Source: Anastrepha obliqua (lineage: Eukaryota; Arthropoda; Insecta; Diptera; Tephritidae). From it: a stretch of 64,000 bases of DNA. The translations under genes were made by a program, and so were the position numbers. Where the stretch lies: positions 25,008,001 to 25,072,000 of the forward strand of contig NC_072893.1 in the NCBI RefSeq assembly GCF_027943255.1. The letters are read 5' to 3'. Of the stretch, positions 11,151 to 22,689 are shown piece by piece; position 1 is the first letter of the stretch; each line of letters begins with the position of its first letter. The notes under the pieces were generated by a model. It ran no database searches. It was not told where the DNA came from and saw only the letters and a list, made by a program, of their open reading frames with translations.

Positions 11151-12072
11151 ACTTCAAAAATTTCTTCGTATAGCCTACAGCACTTGAATAAAATCTCATT
11201 TAATTTCAACAAATTTACTCATACCTACTTTGCAAGCAAAAACTTCAAGTTGTTAGCAAGCCTTACTTGGGACACTCGAATTCTCCTTGATGAAAGCTGG
11301 CACACTACGGGCTGTGATTCAAGGACTAATGCTGGAAAATTTATATGTAGAAACTACTGACGAAAAAAATTGCATTTACGAGGGGTGCCTTTTATATGGC
11401 GGGATTTGGCAACCCTGGTGTTGCAATTTGGCAACTGACAGTTGTATCGAAAAGTTTGACACTTTTTGGCTTTTACGTACTCAGAAAGTTTTGAAATACC
11501 AGCGCTATTTGTGTTGTTTACAGTAACTTAAAAGATTCATCTCGGTCCAAAAATGGAATTAAATCGTGAACATTTTCGTGCGATTATTTTTTACAACTTT
11601 CGACGTTGATTACTTCAAAAATTTCTTCGTATAGCCTACAGCACTTGAATAAAATCTCATTTAATTTCAACAAATTTACTCATACCTACTTTGCAAGCAA
11701 AAACTTCAAGTTGTTAGCAAGCCTTACTTGGGACACTCGAATTCTCCTTGATGAAAGCTGGCACACTACGGGCTGTGATTCAAGGACTAATGCTGGAAAA
11801 TTTATATGTAGAAACTACTGACGAAAAAAATTGCATTTACGAGGGGTGCCTTTTATATGGCGGGATTTGGCAACCCTGGTGTTGCAATTTGGCAACTGAC
11901 AGTTGTATCGAAAAGTTTGACACTTTTTGGCTTTTACGTACTCAGAAAGTTTTGAAATACCAGCGCTATTTGTGTTGTTTACAGTAACTTAAAAGATTCA
12001 TCTCGGTCCAAAAATGGAATTAAATCGTGAACATTTTCGTGCGATTATTTTTTACAACTTTCGACGTTGATT
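11151..12072. repeat. Exact 461-bp tandem duplication
   Basis: Positions 11151-11611 and 11612-12072 appear identical base for base, giving a period of 461. Each copy holds about 228 bp of non-transposon flank, then the left inverted end and first ~230 bp of the mariner at 11840 (the end in the first copy starts at 11379). The mariner continues only from the second copy. The duplication therefore arose after the mariner inserted. An identical 79-codon open frame in both copies is a by-product and encodes nothing I recognise. Confidence 0.93.
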
Positions 12073-13105
12073 AACTTAGCAACATTGCATGGATGAACTT
12101 AATTCATTTTTTGGCGATGAAGCTCCATCAAGGACCAGTGTTTATCGATGGTATGGTGAATTCAATCGTGGTCGTAATATAGTTCACTCCAAAATCAGTT
12201 GTTGTTCCGAAAACCATTGATGCTGTGCGCGGGCTGATATTGCAAGATCGTCATGTGACCTATCGTGAGATTGAGACAATCTCAGGCATTAATGAGCCCA
12301 GCATACATTCAATATTGCATAAACATTTGACTGTCAAAAAAATTTGTTCGCGTTGGATCCCACACAATTTGTAAATCGCTCAAAAAAGGCTTGTGTCGAT
12401 TGGTCGAAGGAAATGCTCAAAAATTACGATCGCGGGGCTTCGAAACACGTCTATGACATCGTGACAGGTGATGAATCATGGATTTACGCGTATGAGCCCG
12501 AAAGTAAACAGCAGTCGACTGTATGGGTGTTTCAAGATGAGCCAAATCCAACAAAAGTTGTTCGCGCACTAAGCACTTCCAAGCAAATGGTCGCCTGTTT
12601 TTTCGGAAAAACTGGACATGTCGCAACCGTACCGCTAGAGCAACGCAGAACAGTAAATTCTGAGTGGTACACAACCATTTGTTTGCCAGTTGTCTTCCAA
12701 AAAATTTGGAAAACCAATCGCCAAAGACGGATCACTCTTCACCAGGACAATGCGAGCTATCACATATCGGCTCAAACAACTGCATTTTTGAGCACCCAAA
12801 ACATCGAATTAATGGGTCATCCGCCGTATAGTCCTGACTTGGCACCGAATGACTTCTTTTTATTCCCGTACGTAAAAAACAAACTGAGAGGTCAACGTTT
12901 TTCGACACCTGAAGAAGCGGTTGCGGCATTCAGATGTTTTGGAGGTACCTCATTCAGAGTGGCAAAAGTGCTTCGACAATTGGTTCAAACGCATGCAAAA
13001 GAGTATAGATCTTCATGGAGAATATTTTGAAAAACAACAAAGTGATTTTCGATGATTAAAATTTGTTTTTGTTCTCTAATCCCGACATATAAAAGGCACT
13101 CCTCG
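11840..13105 (+). mobile_element. Mariner element, near full length, DD34D, frameshifted
   Basis: The element is 1266 bp with TA at 11838-11839 and 13106-13107. Its inverted ends are CGAGGGGTGCCTTTTATATG on the left and CGAGGAGTGCCTTTTATATG on the right, read inward. The transposase starts at 12015 (MELNREHFRAIIFYNFRR), then has a stop, the FGDEAPSRTSVYRWYGEFNR HTH segment, and stops up to about 12340. From 12344 a 228-codon frame carries the catalytic core: VTGDESWIYAY (first Asp), HQDNASYH (second Asp) and PPYSPDLAPNDFFLF (third Asp). The gap between the second and third Asp is 34 residues, the mariner DD34D spacing. A frameshift near 12935 moves the C-terminal WFKRMQKSIDLHGEYFEK into another frame. 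All three catalytic residues remain but the reading frame is broken in at least three places. Confidence 0.92.
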
Positions 13106-13107
13106 TA

Positions 13108-13170
13108 CTTTGCGACATGATCGGGCACAAAAGACAATGAGGTCGAAGCGCAAACCTCAAAAAGAGTCTT
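13108..13170 (+). other. Possible LINE 3' end fragment flanking the mariner
   Basis: The 40 or so bases after the mariner (GGGCACAAAAGACAATGAGG and the following GTCGAAGCGCAAAC) closely match 50334-50378, the 3' untranslated end of the LINE fragment at 49700-50396. This suggests the mariner landed in or beside a second copy of that LINE tail. The match is short, so it remains tentative. Confidence 0.4.
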
Positions 13171-14036
13171 CCGAATGCTCAGATTCATACTTAACAGGGA
13201 TGCAATCGTGATTCGCTGGTGTCTCCATTTCAATCCTGATCCTTGGTACAGGACGAATTTCATGAAGGTTGTCGTATCAGCAAAAATAAATACTTTACGC
13301 ATAATAATACTTTACCGCAAGCACGTAATGTGACATATCGTAACTTTAGTTTCCCTCGCATAAATTCAATTTACCAGTACCTCCTCCAACTTATTTTCGT
13401 TTGCCAATCTCAAAAGTGAGATAGCAACCCTCGTAATATCCATTGCACGTGTATTTCTCTGCCCCCATGCATCATAAAAGAGATAAATTACAAACAGCAA
13501 ATATCTAACTTTTTTTTCTTACTGAGCCAAAATTATCACCTCACTAATACCAGCATAATACACATTTACGCATACATATAAACTCACCTAAACACATAAA
13601 TATTACACTGTCAGCCTTCCATTTGAACAAGAGCGCACGAATCATCTGCAAAAGTTTTATGCACAAAGTAAACGAAACAAAAACAAAGGGAAACCAAGGA
13701 TAAAAAAACCGGAATAAAAGAAAAAAAAAATTCACGCTTTTTCAGAAGGCAACTTTCGCGTTGCTTCATCGCCGCCTTTTAGCCAAATCAAGGTCAGTAT
13801 GGTGGCGACAATGCGGCTTTTACTATCTGCCACAGTGGCACAAGCATGCCACCAATGCATTCAAGCAAAAAACAAACCCGAGCAACAACAATAATGGATA
13901 AAAATGATAAATTGGCTGGATTGCGGTTATAGTTCAGCAGAATTTACTATCTGGTATTATGCGAATGGAGATTACCATGGTCATAAAAATGGCTGACTGA
14001 AAATTCGTAAATTTTAAACCTACACAAACACTATTC
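13171..14036. other. Non-coding DNA, no gene seen
   Basis: The stretch has ordinary AT-rich composition with short open frames and no recognisable domain. The end near 14037 runs into the tandem array. Confidence 0.5.
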
Positions 14037-15045
14037 TGCAATGGCTGAATGATTATAGATGTATAATATTGTATATTAGGGTGGGCCAATTTTTTTTCAG
14101 ATTCGGATTCTACACAAAATTCTAAGAAAAAAGTGCAGTATTTAAATTCTCCAATGGCTTAAGGTTATGAATATATAAAATTATATATTAGGGCGGGACG
14201 ATTTTTTTATCAGATTTGGATTTTACATAAAATTCTAAGAAAAAATGTGCAGTATTTAAATTCTCCAATGGCTAAATGGGTACAGATGCATAATATTATG
14301 TATTAGGGTGGGCCAATTTTAATCCAACTCGGATCCTGCATAAAATTCTTACAAATAAGTGTAGTATTTAAATTCTGCAATGGCTTAAGGTTATAGATGT
14401 ATAATATTATATATTAGAGCGGGTCGATTTTTTTCGGACTCGGATCCTGCATAAAATTCTTACAAAAAAGTCCAGTATTTAAAGTCTGCAATGGCTTAAG
14501 GTTATAGATGTATAATATTATATATTAGGGTGGGCCAATTTTTTTCAGATTCGGACTCTACATAAAATTCTAAGGAAAAATTTTAGGTATTTAAATTCTG
14601 CTATGGCTAAATGGTTGTAGATGTACAATATTATACATTAGGGTAGGTCGATTTTTTTCGGACTCGGATTCTACATAAAATTCTAAGGAAAAAATTTTAG
14701 GTATTGAAATTCTGCAATGGCTAAATGGTTGTAGATGTATAATATTATATATTACGGTGGGTCAGTTGTTTTTCAGATTGCGAGTCTACATAAAATTCTA
14801 ACCAAAAAAGTGCAGTATTTAATTTAAGCAGTGTATAAATGGTTCTATATGGCTATGGTTATGTACATATATACATATATTAGGGTGGTCCAATTTTTTT
14901 GGACTCGGATTCTACAATACAAATAAATGTAACAAAAGAGTGCAGTATTTAAATTCTGCAAGGGATAATTGTTTATATGGCTATGGTTATGCACACATAT
15001 ATATATATGTAGATATATATATTAGGGTGGGCCAATTTTTGCGAC
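14037..15045 (+). repeat. Tandem array of ~112-bp units starting TTAGGGTGG
   Basis: Nine units begin with TTAGGGTGGGCCAATTTTTT or a variant, at 14076, 14188, 14303, 14414, 14525, 14638, 14752, 14880 and 15022. Spacings are 112, 115, 111, 111, 113, 114, 128 and 142 bp. Each unit continues with GGACTCGGATTCTACATAAA, a TTCTAAGAAAAAAGTGCAGT stretch, TATTTAAATTCTGCAATGGC and a TATAATATTATATA block. The first six intervals are very regular and the last two are longer because TA/ATAC runs have expanded. The last unit is the left end of the inverted-repeat element at 15022-15807. Confidence 0.9.
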
Positions 15046-15807
15046 ATCGTTCCCAGCAGATTCTAAGAAAGAAAGTCCAGTAGAGCAAAGATCAAGGTCC
15101 AACAATTTTAAGAGCAGCTTTCTTTGATGAATACGAAGTTAAATGAAGATTAATATTATGAATGGTCCCAAGAATTTATGTTTAAATACATTTAATTTAC
15201 AGAATTCCATGATTTTACAATATTTTCCCGTGGTTTCTAGGTGGAATATGGGCCTCTCGGGTTTTGTAGTCTAGAAATTTCAGATGAGTAGGTGATTGGC
15301 CTTCCGCATCCGAGCCTCGGACCGAGATAGCAGGCTATGTCACTAGACTGTCAAATTATAATAGCTTTTTGCAATAGAAAAAATGCTGTAATTAATGAAA
15401 TATATAAATCAAACTAAAACTTTGAAATAATTAAGTTGTACACCATTTCAAAAGTTTATTAAAAAAAAATTGTTTCCTACTTTTTTTTATTTGTTCACAA
15501 TTAATTAGCAACTTATTATATTTACAATTATTTCGGTTTCAGATGCTTTTTACCTTCAACAGGAGGTGCATTTTTTCTACTTTTTATCTTAATTACAGCA
15601 ACTCTCTCTCACTTTTCGTATCAATTAAAGATAACTTCTTTAAAAATTTGGAGGCTCGGTATTTACTTTACAGCTATGCTCTTACGCGTAGCTATATTCA
15701 GCTATTCTCTACGATACTTTTTTCTTAAAATATTATGCAGACTCCAAATCAGCTATCGTTCCTAGCTAATCGCTAAAAGTCGTTCCATACAAATAGACCC
15801 ACCCTAA
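15022..15807. mobile_element. MITE-like element whose left end is amplified upstream
   Basis: The left end TTAGGGTGGGCCAATTTTTG at 15022 is mirrored at the right by CCACCCTAA at 15799-15807, which reads inward TTAGGGTGGGTCTATTTGTA. Beyond the termini both sides continue with related sequence: ATCGTTCC and TCTAAGAAAGAAAGTCCAGT on the left, ATGGAACGAC and TTTTAAGAAAAAAGTATCGT inward from the right. The inverted similarity therefore runs at least 80-100 bp. The interior has no recognisable coding sequence. The target-site duplication is not obvious, so the superfamily is undetermined. Confidence 0.6.
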
Positions 15808-16059
15808 TGCACACAAACACATATTTTTGATTTCATTTTTCACTCAACACCTTTATCACTAACTAAACTAAAATTAATTACTATAGATTTTTATGTGATT
15901 TACGGTATTTACATAGAAGCCTATCTACAGGCGTTTAGCACAGCATGTTAAATAATGATTTTCATGCATAGTGAAGCAATGCGTTCGGCCACATGTGAAT
16001 GACACATTCACAAATAATTAATTAATATATTCCAAAAGAGATTTATTTTAATTATGTAG

Positions 16060-16155
16060 CCCGCAGTTAGTGCAGAGGGCGACTTGAAGGGCACCAAGGA
16101 GAATCGAATCAATGCGCAGTTTAAAAGCTCTCATGCGCTGCTATGCCACCTAAAC
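16060..16155 (-). ncRNA. tRNA-like (SINE head or tRNA relic)
   Basis: On the minus strand the sequence GGTGGCATAGCAGCGCATGA resembles a box A of an internal Pol III promoter. About 40 bases later TGATTCGATTCTCC resembles box B. The spacing fits a tRNA-derived promoter, but acceptor-stem pairing is poor and no clear anticodon arm can be drawn. It is more likely the head of a decayed SINE than a working tRNA. Confidence 0.4.
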
Positions 16156-16654
16156 GCAGGAAATTTATTTTTTCGCTGTTGGCTGAGATCTGTATTTAAT
16201 TGCAGACGAGTTTGATGAGGAATGCAAATATCAACATGCGTAGGTGCACGCACACCCACACATACATACAAACACAAAAGGACGTACAACGATAATGTGT
16301 TTGTCAGCGGAAACGCGTAAACATGAAGGCGCCATTGTCAGCGATGCAATCAATCAAATGCTGCTATATTTGTAACTAAGCCCTTTGGTTATTTCTATGT
16401 ATGTTTATGAGCATACGCCGAATGTGTTTGGTTGTGTGCACCTAAAATGTAAATATGAATACTTGAAGGATGTACACAGAAGCACAACATGCATTTTGAT
16501 TAGAGTTGAATACGCCAAACAAGACCCTGAGCCCAGCACGAAATATCCATTCTATTTGTGATGAATAAAAAGGATTTCCTTAATGTAGGCTTGTCAAGGA
16601 ATAAATATTTTTTTAGAAAGAAATTAATTATGCATAATAATTGCAAAGAAATTG

Positions 16655-16890
16655 AATGTACATCCTTTGTTATTTGGCCGAGCCGAGCTTCTCTTCCAAT
16701 TTTCTATGTTTATCCTGATGTTGCCCTACAAATGCAGGCACCTACAGTTATACATACCTATGTCGTCTTCGAACTCAGATAGTTTTTTTATTAGAAGCTT
16801 TTGCATGACAAAAATGCACTCTGGGGTTTGCCATTGACTACCGGGAGAAAGGAAAAGACATGTTTCTATTAGAAAAACGATCTTTATATA
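16655..16890 (-). mobile_element. Diverged copy of the tRNA-derived SINE body
   Basis: Plus-strand blocks TTTGGCCGAGC, CACCTACAGTT, TTTTTTTATTAGAAGCTTTT, GCATGACAAAAATGCACTC, GGTTTGCCATTGACTACCG and CTATTAGAAAAACGATCTTT run in the same order and spacing as in the SINE at 31590-31914. The tRNA-like head, expected near 16900-16960 on this orientation, is not clearly preserved. The copy is older than the one at 31.6 kb. Confidence 0.7.
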
Positions 16891-17409
16891 AATTAATGTA
16901 GAGTTTCTCCCTGGACCTACATCCGGGTAGTCAAGCGCAAACCAACTGTGCGCTTCAAATATGAAAGTTTGAAAATTGGTTTATGCTTAAGAGTTTGCCA
17001 CGCGAGTCGTTTTTCGCTTGAAAAATGTTGGAAAATATTGAAAACATTAGCAAGTCGATTGAGCCGCCAAAACATGGCCTCATTTGGCGACCTCGACCTG
17101 CGATTTAACGCCATTTGTGGCGGACGGCGGATTTTGAGCCAACCATAGAGGGATAGTTCCACAGTTGAAACACGAAATCAAAGTTCCCATTGATGTATTC
17201 GCCAGAAGCCCCTCTAAAGTGTCGAAAATATAAAGCCAATAGTCGATTTTCATGAAACTTCGCTTGAAGGGTTTTCGCAGTCGCTGAAAGGAGGAAACCA
17301 ATATGACGAACGGCTCTTAAACATAATCATCGGATTTTATTTAAACTTCGTACATGGCGATTGTGTTTATGACTAAATGGAGGGCTTAGTTCGGTTCGTG
17401 AAGGCAGCG
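16891..17409. other. Non-coding DNA, no gene assigned
   Basis: Overlapping short open frames occur on both strands at 16917-17301, but none has a recognisable domain. A possible degenerate SINE head lies at the left margin. Confidence 0.4.
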
Positions 17410-19650
17410 GTTTCAGTTCAATGCTAAAAATTTATAAAAATACAAATGGAAATAAAAATTAAAATAAAAAGAAACAAAACATTTCAAAGGAAGTTTAAGA
17501 ATAAAAAAAAGTATAAAAACAAGATATATACAAAAATACAAATACAAAAAAGAGCAATACAAAAAAAATTATGATATGCATAGAAAATGATATGAAAAGA
17601 ATATAAAAACTTAAAAAGCTAAATCAAAACTATATAAAAAAATTAACCAAAAAAAAGTATTAAAATTCAAAAAACGTTCTAAATTATACTAAAAGTAAAA
17701 AAATAATAAAAAATTCCAAAAACAAACAAGAAAAATTTTACAAAAATCTATGAAAACTAAAAAACAAACAATAAATAAACCTGTAAGAAAACTATGAAAG
17801 TTAAAAAAGCAAACACAAAATTATTAAAATTACAAAACAAAAATATAAACAATACAAAAATTAAAAATAACACGAAATGACAAATATAAAACCTTAAAAA
17901 AATAAATGAAAAATAACCAAAGAAAAAATACAAAAATTCTTAAGAAATTGCGAATAATAATAAAAGAATAAAACAAAATAATAAAATATAAAAAAAAAAT
18001 ATAATATCTAAAAAACTTTTAATTTTTAATTAAAAAAAATTTAATTTTTTAATTAAAATTTTTTAATTTTTTTAAATATATTATATAAAAATTACTAAAA
18101 AAATATTTAAAATTTATAAAAAAATATATAAAATTTAATAAGCAAACTTCATAAAAAACCAATAATAATAATGATCAAATAATAAAAAATTAAAAAAAAC
18201 TTGCAAAAAATATTTCAAAAAAACTTAAGAAACTATAAAAAAAGCTGTAAAAATTAAAAATCAAAAAATATAACAAACAGATATAAAATGTTTTTTTTTT
18301 AATATATAAAAAGAATATAAAAAATATAAACACATACAAAAATTAATAAAAAATGCATAAAAATTAATAAAAAAAATATATGACAAAAAACAAAAATAAA
18401 TTCACAAAAAAGTTATAAATAATAATAAAATAAAAAAAAATTTAAAAAACTTGTAAAAAATATATTTAAAGAAAATTAAAAGAAAAAATTTAAGAGACTA
18501 TAAAAACCTCTGAAAATTAAAAAATAAAGCATAAAATATAACAAACAGATATACAAATAAGTATATATTTTTTAATACATAAAAAGAATATTAAAAATAT
18601 AAACACATACAAAAAATTAGTAAAAAATACATAGAAAATAATAAAAAAATATATAAAAAGTAATAGAACAAATATTTGACAAAAAACAAAAAAAAAATTC
18701 AGAAGAAAGGTATAAATAATAATAAAATAACAAAAAATCGTAAAAAACTGAAAAAAATATCTAAAACAATTAAAAAAAACTTTTTTTTGAAACTGAAAAT
18801 TAAAAAAAATAGCAAAAAATATTTAAAAAAAATTAAAAAACAAAATTTTAGAAACTATCAAAGCAACTGTGAAAATTAAAAGAAAAGCAAAAAATATAGC
18901 AAACAAATATAAATTTTTTTTTAATATATAAAAGGAATATAAAAAATATAAACACATAAAAAAGTGAGTATATAAAAATTAATAAAAAACGATATGAAAA
19001 ACAAAACAAAATCACATAGAAGTTATAAATAATAATAAAATAATAACAAATTTAAAAAAACTGCAAAAAATATTTAAAAATATTAAAAAAAATTTTAAGA
19101 AACAATAAAAAAACTGTGAAAATTAAAAAAAGCAAATATAAATTTTTTTTTAAATATATAAAAAGAATATAAAAAATGTAAACACATAAAAAAATAAGTT
19201 AAAGATACATAGACAAAAATCATAAATAATAATAAAATAATAACAAATTGTGAAAAAACTGCAAAACAGCATAAAAACTTAAAAATTTTATTAGATTAAA
19301 AAAAAAACATTAAAGAATGTAAAAGACTTTTTTAAAGAAAATATAAAAAAACTATGAAAGTTAAAAAATATATTATTTATCTTATTATTTATTACTTATT
19401 TTATTATTATATTATTTTAATTTTTTTTTAATTTCCAGTTTTTTTTATAGTTTCTAAAAAAAAATCTATTAAATCTTTTAATTTTTTTAATGCGATTTTG
19501 CAGTTTTTTTTTTACAATTTTTTATTATTTTCTTATTATGAAACCCTAAACAAAAACTATAAAAAACTATAAAGAAAACTATGAGAATTAAAAACAAAAG
19601 TTATGAAAACACCATAAACATTAAGAAAAATTTGATATTTTAAAAAACAA
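17410..19650. repeat. 2.2-kb A-rich degenerate tandem repeat
   Basis: The plus strand is overwhelmingly A, with T second, and almost no G or C. It is not random. A composite unit recurs: AGCAAAAAATATAACAAACA, then a short T-run, AATATATAAAAAGAATATAA, AAAATATAAACACATA, AATTAATAAAAAATACATAG, TATAAATAATAATAAAATAA, AACTGCAAAAAATATTTAAA and AAACTATAAAAAAACTGTGA. Anchors of this unit fall near 18270, 18540, 18899 and 19133, so the period varies between about 230 and 360 bp. The strand bias flips in a short segment at 19365-19520. No coding capacity is credible, and a Lys/Asn-only open frame at 18676-18879 is an artefact. Confidence 0.8.
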
Positions 19651-19935
19651 TTTTTTAGCCTCTCGTGGTGGAACCTGGAAACTACATTTGTTGTTGGTGC
19701 ACGTCAAACCAAACTGACTGCAGATTTTTCATATTATAATTTAATAATCAGGCACAGGTAACATAGGCACGCAAGCTAAAAAGTTGGAAAAAGGACAGAG
19801 AATCTCCTTAGTGGATCCTCCAAAAAACAAAATTGTCCCGAAGCCACTGCAATATCACGGTTGATAGTTAATATAGGCTGGCTAATGGCTATTCATTAGG
19901 AGATCAAGTGCTATGAATTGTAAGAGTTATTTTTA

Positions 19936-20170
19936 CAGGGTCCCGCAAAATTAATCATCCAATTTGGTTTTTGAATAACTTTTTTACATAATAAAAAACT
20001 GATTTTGAGTCATGGAAATGTTTATTATTTTGATCTTTACGCGCTCGATTGCTTCTCTGTTTGTTTACAGCAGCTCTCTTAGTTTACAAGTGTGAAATTT
20101 GATGTGCGTACGACGCCGTTTGCTAAAATTATAAGCCTTCCGATAGAATGATTAAATGTGGGCCACCTTG
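19936..20170. mobile_element. MITE of the GGTGGCGC family, TA-flanked
   Basis: The element is 235 bp with TA at 19934-19935 and 20171-20172. Its left end reads CAGGGTCCCGCAAAATTAAT. The right end read inward is CAAGGTGGCCCACATTTAAT, followed by CATTCTATCGG. The interior matches the copy at 26764-26975, including a CTTTACGCGCTC block, a GCAGCTCTCTTAGTTTACAA stretch and TACGACGCCGTTTG. TA duplications place it with Tc1/mariner-type elements. It has no coding sequence. Confidence 0.8.
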
Positions 20171-20559
20171 TATAAGCTGCACATAACTACACGTATCATA
20201 GAAATCAGTCATCACTTGGATTTTAAAATTTAGTATCCTTTTGAAGGAACATTTAATCAGTTTACTTGAGAGGGTAAAAGGAAAGCCTAGTTCATTTCAC
20301 CAGTTTCAAAACTTGATTTCGATAAATTTTTGCCACTGCCGAAGAGCTTTCCATAATGGATTGGTGAGATAAGGTCCAGAAGTGTACAGAAAATGTACAG
20401 AAAAGTTTAATTGGCCGAATGGGCCACTGTAAAGCCAGACGTGGAAGTTATTTGAATGAAATCATGTTTCATGCTTGAAACCATTGAAAAATAGTCATGG
20501 ATCTTTGATTCATAGTCGAAATGAATTAAATACCCGATGCTAGAACACTGCTACGAGAA

Positions 20560-20700
20560 ATGCGGAAGAACGGATAAGAGCTGCGGTTATACTACTTGGA
20601 GCTGGGGATCAACAAGCTTTCAAGCTTCCGGATCACTGCATTATTTTCCAAACAGGAATCTGAGTTGCAAGAAAAGCAAGAGAACTAACAGAACTCCGAA
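20560..20700 (+). pseudogene. Short LINE RNase H remnant
   Basis: The block at about 20622-20655 encodes FKLPDHCIIFQ, which parallels FRLPDHCSVFQAEV around the catalytic Glu of RNase H in the intact LINE (near 61880). Upstream bases could be a decayed DGS-type motif. The following 250 bp is open in one frame (a peptide with TDWATNALKLRLTHSDKGQA) but I do not recognise it. Confidence 0.35.
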
Positions 20701-21624
20701 AGCAATACATCTTGCAAGCGAAAAAGCTTTTAAAAAACTTCTGGAATCAACACGCAATTTTTGACCAGCTCTTACAGGAAAATATTATAGTCTTTCAGTT
20801 AGACTCAACTGACTGGGCAACGAACGCTTTAAAATTAAGGCTCACTCACAGTGACAAAGGACAGGCAATGCGCAACAGAGGGAAAGAACTTAAAGTTAAA
20901 TTCACATTGTGAGTATGTGGACGAAGCGATTTGCCTTTGCGAGCGCTCATTAGGTCTCAATAAATAAAATCTCAAAAGGAGTTCCATGTGAGCAAATTGT
21001 ATAAGGAAAATCTAATGTATTAACCTCTACTTCTTAAAAATGGGGTTTGTCTTTGAAGAGAGTAAAATATAAGTTAATGCAGCAATCGACTTCCGACTTC
21101 TTGAAAAATTCCAAAAAACAAAAACAGATAGCATTTTCTAGCGTTAATTTCCCTATCCGGTAGCCTAAATTTTCTACTAGTTTGCCCAAGCGTACATAAA
21201 TAATATAATTACATACTTGAGCTATTATTTATGTTGCATCAACTTAAATTTGCGTACATCCATTCAGTGAATTCTCTGCCGCAACACACGCATCTACCCC
21301 CCAACCCACACAGGCAGCCGAAGTAATAGCGCAGCATTAAAAACTCTTACCACCAAAGAATTTTAGCTACGCCACGGCGGGAATTGAAATCTCGTATACA
21401 ACTCAGCGCATATAACGGTAACTTTTTAACAGCAAACCACGAGCGCAGGGGCAAATAGTAATCGAAATGCAAAGCGTGCAAGGAATATTCAAATGTAAAT
21501 TATGGTTTGATTTGAATGCACCAAATGCGATGTGGAGAAAGGCAAAATATTTAATATTCTATTTTTAACAAAATTATTTAGTGGGTGGCGGGATTTTCGG
21601 GTCTCTAGGCGGATTTCAAACGTA
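20701..21624. other. Non-coding or unrecognised DNA
   Basis: I find no assignable gene. A 66-codon open frame at 20712-20912 has protein-like composition but no recognised family. The right part (21540-21624) should contain the left end of the DD37D mariner that follows, but I could not define its inverted repeat. Confidence 0.4.
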
Positions 21625-22591
21625 ATAGTCTGATTTCGTCATATTTAGCTGAAAAATCACAACCAGCGATTGTGCGTGAGTTCGGGCACCTTGAAGTAAA
21701 TAAAGTTTTAGTTTATCGCACCATTACTCGTTACAATGAATCTGGTAGCATCGCGTAACGTCATGGAGGTGGTCATCAAAAGACTGCAACGTCACGTGAA
21801 ATGGTTGAAAAAGTAAAGAAGCGACGTGAGCGTAGTCCCCGGCGAAGTGCCAATCAAATGGCGAAAGAACTGAAAATATCTGACCGTAGCATCCGCGGCA
21901 TACTGAACAATGATCTCAAAGTCAAGCCTTACAAGATCCAAAAGGAGCTTGATCTCACACCAAAGCAGCAACAAGTCAGACCTGAGAGAGCAAAGGAGTT
22001 GCTTCGCTTGGCCGAAAGCGGTCAAACTCTGATTTTTCAAATTGAGCAATTCGTAAACTCGTTCATACGAGAATTTGAGTCAACGATTGGCCACCAGAAG
22101 GCACCACGCGCCACAGGTAATGGTTTGGGCCGCTCTAACCGCAGATGGGCGCTCTCCAATCGTTTTCATCGAGCCTGGCGTCAAAGTAAATGCGAAATAT
22201 TATCGGGAAAGTAATCTGGAGATTGCTTCGAAGTCGTGGGCAGACAAACATTTTGGTGGCAGACCATGGACGTTTCTATAGGACTCGGCACCGTCTCACA
22301 AAGCTCCAAAGTGAATCAAGAATGGATAAAAAACAACGTTCAGAACTTCATAACGTCCACACAATGGCTCTTAAATTCACCAGACGCGAATCCGATGGAT
22401 TATTTTCTTTGGGTCATTTTGAAGAGCCAGGTCCGAACTAAAAGATTCACCAGTCTCGAGGCGCTGAAAAAATCCATTGTCCGCGAGTGGGTCACAATGC
22501 CTGCAAATCACATTCGGGCAGCTTGCGATTCGTTTTTGGACTGTCTCAAGGCCATAGTCAAGGCAAAAGGTGGTCATATCGAGCAAAAGTA
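21625..22591 (+). pseudogene. DD37D mariner (maT-type) transposase, copy A, broken
   Basis: Decoding across frames gives ISSYLAEKSQPAIVREFG, HLEVNKVLVYRTITRYNESG, then VKKRRERSPRRSANQMAKEL and KISDRSIRGILNNDLKVKPY, a paired HTH domain. The segment around the first catalytic Asp is deleted: the intact form is FSDEK, and this copy jumps from SGQTLIF to QIEQFVNS. The middle is in a second frame (PQVMVWAALTADGRSPIVFI, then EPGVKVNAKYY...WADKHFGGRPWTF). The second Asp is in DSAPSHKAPK, just after a premature TAG, and the third is in NSPDANPMDYFLW. The count between them is 37 residues after closing one small insertion. It ends AKGGHIEQK then stop at 22589-22591. It is inactive. Confidence 0.82.
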
Positions 22592-22689
22592 AATTGATTC
22601 TTTATTTTGTATTATTTTCACACATTTTTTACTTTGAATTGAAAAAAAGTAATTTTCCAAACTAAATTTTGTGGCCTTTTTAATTGGTT

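Noticed and set aside
11287..11987. Two identical 79-codon frames as duplicated genes
   Set aside because: They are by-products of the 461-bp duplication and run across a mariner terminus.
16060..16155. Functional tRNA gene
   Set aside because: Box-like motifs are present but acceptor and anticodon stems cannot be paired convincingly.
18676..18879. Lys/Asn-rich 67-codon open frame
   Set aside because: It arises from the A-rich repeat and is compositionally meaningless.
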